Assembly (NCBI GenBank): GCA_964473865.1
Contig: CAYYQN010000022.1
Span: 12,583 to 76,582 of the forward strand
DNA: 64,000 nucleotides
Reading direction: 5' to 3'
DNA from: CAIMUX01 sp964473865
GTDB taxonomy: Bacteria > Eisenbacteria > RBG-16-71-46 > CAIMUX01
A model generated the notes under the pieces. It was not told where the DNA came from, did no database searches, and saw only the letters and a list, made by a program, of their open reading frames with translations. Positions 60,603 to 64,000 of the stretch are shown here, piece after piece (within the stretch, counting starts at the first letter, position 1; the number at the start of each line of letters is the position of its first letter). A program made the translations under genes and the position numbers.

Positions 60603-61772
60603 TCAGACAATCAGCATGGCGTCGCCATAGCTGTAGAAGCGAAACCCCGCGTCGCGCGCCTGGGCATAGGCGGCCAGCACCGGCTCCCGGCCCGCGAACG
60701 CCGCCACCAGGAGCAGGAGGCTCGACCGGGGAAGATGGAAGTTCGTGATCATCGCGTCCACGGCCCGAAACCGGTACGGCGGAAGGATGGTGCGATCGGT
60801 CCAACCCGATCCGGCCTGCAACCGCGCCGGCGAGCCGGCGGCTTCCGGCAGCACCGCCGTCTCCAGCGCCCGCACCGTGGTCGTCCCGACCGCCACCACG
60901 CGCCCGCCGCCCGCGCGCGCGCGGTCGATCGCCGCCACCGTCGCCGGCGGCACCTCGTAGCGCTCCGGCAGGACCCGGTGTTCCTCGGCCCGCTCCGCCC
61001 GGACCGGAAGGAACGTCCCGGGACCGACATGCAGCACGACCCGCGCCAGGCCCACTCCCGCCGCGGCCAGCGCCGCCAGCAGCGGCTCGGTGAAGTGGAG
61101 TCCCGCGGTGGGAGCGGCCACGGCTCCCTGGGTTCGCGCGTAGACCGTCTGGTACCAGCCGGCATCTTCGGGCCGGTCTTCCCGTCTCAGATAGGGCGGC
61201 AACGGCACGTGCCCCGCGCCCTCCATCAACGATTCCACGGCGCCGCCTTCGGGTCGCAAACGCCAGAGTCCGCCTCCCAGCGGACGGTCCAGAATCAGAT
61301 CGGGAACCGGGGCGCCGGACCCACCCGGGCCTGCGCTCGCGCGCGCGCTCCCGGTCCGCGGCCGCAACCGGTCCCCCGACCGAAGGCGTCGCCCCGGACC
61401 GATCAGGGCCGCCCAGGCATCCGCGTCGGGATGGGAGAAGAGGACTTCCACCGGGCGTCCCGTGCGCTCGAGTTGCGCAAACACGCGCGCCTTCAGGACC
61501 CGCGTCTCATTCACGACCAGGAGGTCGCCGGCGCGCAGGAAACGCGGCAGGTGGCGGAACGTCGCCTGCGTGCGCGCTCCGGTGGTCCGGTCGAGCACCA
61601 GCAGGCGGGAGGTGTCGCGCGGCTGGGCCGGCTCGCGGGCAATCGCGGCATCCGGCAGCTCGTAGTCGTACTCGTCGAGCCAGCAGGGAGCGCTTCCGGC
61701 GGCGGAGAGGTCGTCTCCGTCTTCCGGATTGTCGTCCGGATTCGGGCGGCTCGCCTCGGTTGCCGGATCCAT
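60603..61772 (-). CDS. queA: S-adenosylmethionine:tRNA ribosyltransferase-isomerase
   Basis: QueA adds the ribosyl moiety of SAM to preQ1-tRNA to form epoxyqueuosine; 389 residues. DYELPDAAIAREPAQPRDTS, LLVVNETRVLKARVFAQL, YQTVYARTQGAVAAPTAGLH, VVLHVGPGTFLPVRAE, VGTTTVRALE and MITNFHLPRSSLLLLVAAFA are characteristic. The gene couples with tgt downstream and starts 8 bases after the ruvB stop. Confidence 0.95.
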   Translation of the reverse strand: MDPATEASRPNPDDNPEDGDDLSAAGSAPCWLDEYDYELPDAAIAREPAQPRDTSRLLVLDRTTGARTQATFRHLPRFLRAGDLLVVNETRVLKARVFAQLERTGRPVEVLFSHPDADAWAALIGPGRRLRSGDRLRPRTGSARASAGPGGSGAPVPDLILDRPLGGGLWRLRPEGGAVESLMEGAGHVPLPPYLRREDRPEDAGWYQTVYARTQGAVAAPTAGLHFTEPLLAALAAAGVGLARVVLHVGPGTFLPVRAERAEEHRVLPERYEVPPATVAAIDRARAGGGRVVAVGTTTVRALETAVLPEAAGSPARLQAGSGWTDRTILPPYRFRAVDAMITNFHLPRSSLLLLVAAFAGREPVLAAYAQARDAGFRFYSYGDAMLIV

Positions 61773-61780
61773 GGCCCGCC

Positions 61781-62866
61781 TCAGAACAGCGTGTCCTGGG
61801 GATCGGAGGTGGCGGGCCGCGCCGGCGGCGGGAGTCCCAGCACGCGATAGGTTCCGGCGGTGGCGATCCGGCCATGCCGCGTGCGCTGCAGGAGTCCCTG
61901 CATGACGAGATACGGTTCGTGCACCTCCTCGAGGGTGTCCGATTCCTCTCCCACCGTGGCCGCCAGCGAGTTCAGGCCCACCGGACCACCGCCGAATCGC
62001 GCGACCACGGCCTCCAGGATGCGCCGGTCCATCTCGTCGAGCCCCTGCTCGTCGACATCCAGCAACTTCAACGCCTCCCGGGCCAGGTCCAGGGTGATCC
62101 GGCCGTCGGATCGCACCTGCGCGAAGTCACGCACCCGGCGCAACAGCCGGTTGGCGATGCGCGGAGTGCCGCGGCTGCGCACGGACAGCTCCGCCAGGGC
62201 GTCCGCGTCCGCATCGACACCGAGGATCCGCGCGGTACGATTCAGAATGGAGGCCAGATCGCCGCCGCCGTAGAAGTCGAGGCGGCCGGCGAAGCCGAAC
62301 CGCGACCGCAACGGCGCGGTCAGGAGCCCGGCCCGCGTCGTCGCGCCTACAAGCGTGAACCGCTCCAGCTTCAGCTGCACGCTGCGGGCGCTCGGACCCC
62401 GATCCAGCAGGATGTCGAGCCGGAAATCCTCCATGGCCGGGTAGAGGTACTCCTCAACCGTGCGATTCAGCCGGTGAATCTCGTCGATGAAGAGGAACCC
62501 ACCCGGGGGCAGCGTCGTGAGGAGACCGGCCAGATCTCCGGCGCGCTCCAGGGCGGGACCGCTGGTCGACCGGATCTCCGCGCCCATTTCGTGAGCCAGG
62601 AGCAGTGCCAGGGTGGTCTTCCCCAACCCGGGCGGACCGGTGAGAAGCACATGCTCCAACGGCTCCCCCCGCTGGCGCGTCGCCTGCAGGAGGATCGAGA
62701 GGTTCTCTCGCAATCGGTCCTGGCCCACGAACTCGCTCAGGGTCTGGGGCCGGATCCCGACCTCCCAGGAGCGTTCGGCGTCCTGCGGGTTCGGATCGGT
62801 CCAGGGGGAGCGCCCCCGCCGTTCAGGGTCGGAAGACGCCGGCCCGGTGCCCGGATAGCTGGCCAC
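61781..62866 (-). CDS. ruvB: Holliday junction branch-migration ATPase RuvB
   Basis: The hexameric motor of Holliday junction migration; 361 residues from GTG 62866, which has AAAGGAT upstream. RPQTLSEFVGQDRLRENLSI, LLTGPPGLGKTTLALLLAHE (Walker A), FIDEIHRLNRTVEEYLYPAM (Walker B), VGATTRAGLLTAPLRSRFGF and the C-terminal winged helix MDRRILEAVVARFGGGPVGL are all present. ruvA and ruvC are not in the window. A GTG at 62899 would lie upstream of the predicted -10 box. Confidence 0.95.
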   Translation of the reverse strand: MASYPGTGPASSDPERRGRSPWTDPNPQDAERSWEVGIRPQTLSEFVGQDRLRENLSILLQATRQRGEPLEHVLLTGPPGLGKTTLALLLAHEMGAEIRSTSGPALERAGDLAGLLTTLPPGGFLFIDEIHRLNRTVEEYLYPAMEDFRLDILLDRGPSARSVQLKLERFTLVGATTRAGLLTAPLRSRFGFAGRLDFYGGGDLASILNRTARILGVDADADALAELSVRSRGTPRIANRLLRRVRDFAQVRSDGRITLDLAREALKLLDVDEQGLDEMDRRILEAVVARFGGGPVGLNSLAATVGEESDTLEEVHEPYLVMQGLLQRTRHGRIATAGTYRVLGLPPPARPATSDPQDTLF

Positions 62867-63170
62867 AGTGGATCCTTTCTTTGCGTCGGAGCGTAACACG
62901 CGCCCGATGGCCGACCAAGACGCCGGTCATCTCCCCCCGGGCTCAAGACCGCCCGCGGGGCGGCCGATGCCAGGACGGGGACGTCTGGACCCGGGCCGTT
63001 GCCCCGGCCGTTGCCCCGGGACAAGCGCCTGTTCGACAATCGAGGCGAAGCTGGGGGGGGAAGCCCCGGCCCGGCCTCCCGCCCGGCGTGCGGCCGGCGG
63101 GAACGGTTCCGGGACATGGCCGGCACTGCGCGGCACGGAATCGCGGAGTGCGGCTCGGAAGGATGGAGCC
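62867..63170. other. Divergent intergenic region between ruvB and prkA
   Basis: It holds a possible ruvB promoter at 62890-62918 and the ribosome site of prkA. The rest is GC-rich sequence without a recognised gene or repeat. Confidence 0.45.
62890..62918 (-). promoter_or_regulatory. Possible promoter of the ruvB-queA-tgt-yajC run
   Basis: On the - strand, TTGGTC (complement of 62913-62918), 17 bases, TACGCT (complement of 62890-62895). The transcript would begin near 62883, just before the AAAGGAT site of GTG 62866. The -10 box is a weak match. Confidence 0.35.

Positions 63171-64000
<830 letters not shown>

Overview
This is a GC-rich (roughly two-thirds G+C), densely packed bacterial chromosome segment. 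Several large secreted proteins end in the FlgD-Ig/type IX-like C-terminal domain, and several carry a Cys-rich module of the form GACC..G.C...T...C.G.W.G....C.PNPC. Together with the complete methylmalonyl-CoA pathway, this suggests an uncultured FCB-group lineage of the Candidatus Eisenbacteria/Krumholzibacteriota type. That placement is an inference from protein style, not from a marker tree.

Layout. 1-3 kb: the start of an enoyl-CoA hydratase and two secreted Cys-rich proteins. 3.3-16.5 kb (+ strand): a propionyl-CoA to succinyl-CoA block (carboxylase beta, biotin carboxylase, biotin carrier, methylmalonyl-CoA epimerase, mutase small and large subunits, MeaB) with a GT39-like membrane protein and YchF between mutB and meaB. 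16.6-21.8 kb: a fusion of an FG-GAP/ASPIC beta-propeller to a histidine kinase, followed by an NtrC-type response regulator. 21.9-24.2 kb: a large Cys-repeat/beta-helix surface protein. 24.5-26.3 kb (- strand): a CarH-like B12-dependent MerR regulator behind a DUF378-fasciclin protein. These diverge from a + strand unit that encodes a peroxiredoxin whose peroxidatic cysteine codon is UGA, with a hairpin right behind it (a probable selenoprotein), and a PAS-AAA-HTH sigma54 activator. 29.2-32.6 kb: a sigma54 promoter followed by NifX-like, DUF5320 and paired MinD-ferredoxin ATPase genes. 32.8-37 kb: a small outer-membrane protein and a GH38 alpha-mannosidase.

37-45 kb (- strand) is an acyl-CoA operon: MeaB-like GTPase, free-standing B12-binding subunit, 3-oxoacid CoA-transferase A and B, thiolase, 3-hydroxyacyl-CoA dehydrogenase and two acyl-CoA dehydrogenases. 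It feeds short-chain acyl-CoAs toward the 3-16 kb block, but no catalytic subunit for the second B12 module lies in the window. 45-50 kb holds yraN and a set of secreted proteins (BNR propeller, subtilase, truncated pieces), including a subtilase separated from its sorting domain by one in-frame TAG.

50.8-62.9 kb is a conserved housekeeping run on the - strand (rplS, trmD, rimM, khpA, rpsP, ffh, rpe, PASTA protein, rsmB, fmt, yajC, tgt, queA, ruvB). The window ends in the start of a PrkA kinase gene on the + strand. No tRNA, rRNA, CRISPR array or intact insertion sequence was seen. A dispersed repeat of about 55 bp occurs in three or four intergenic places.
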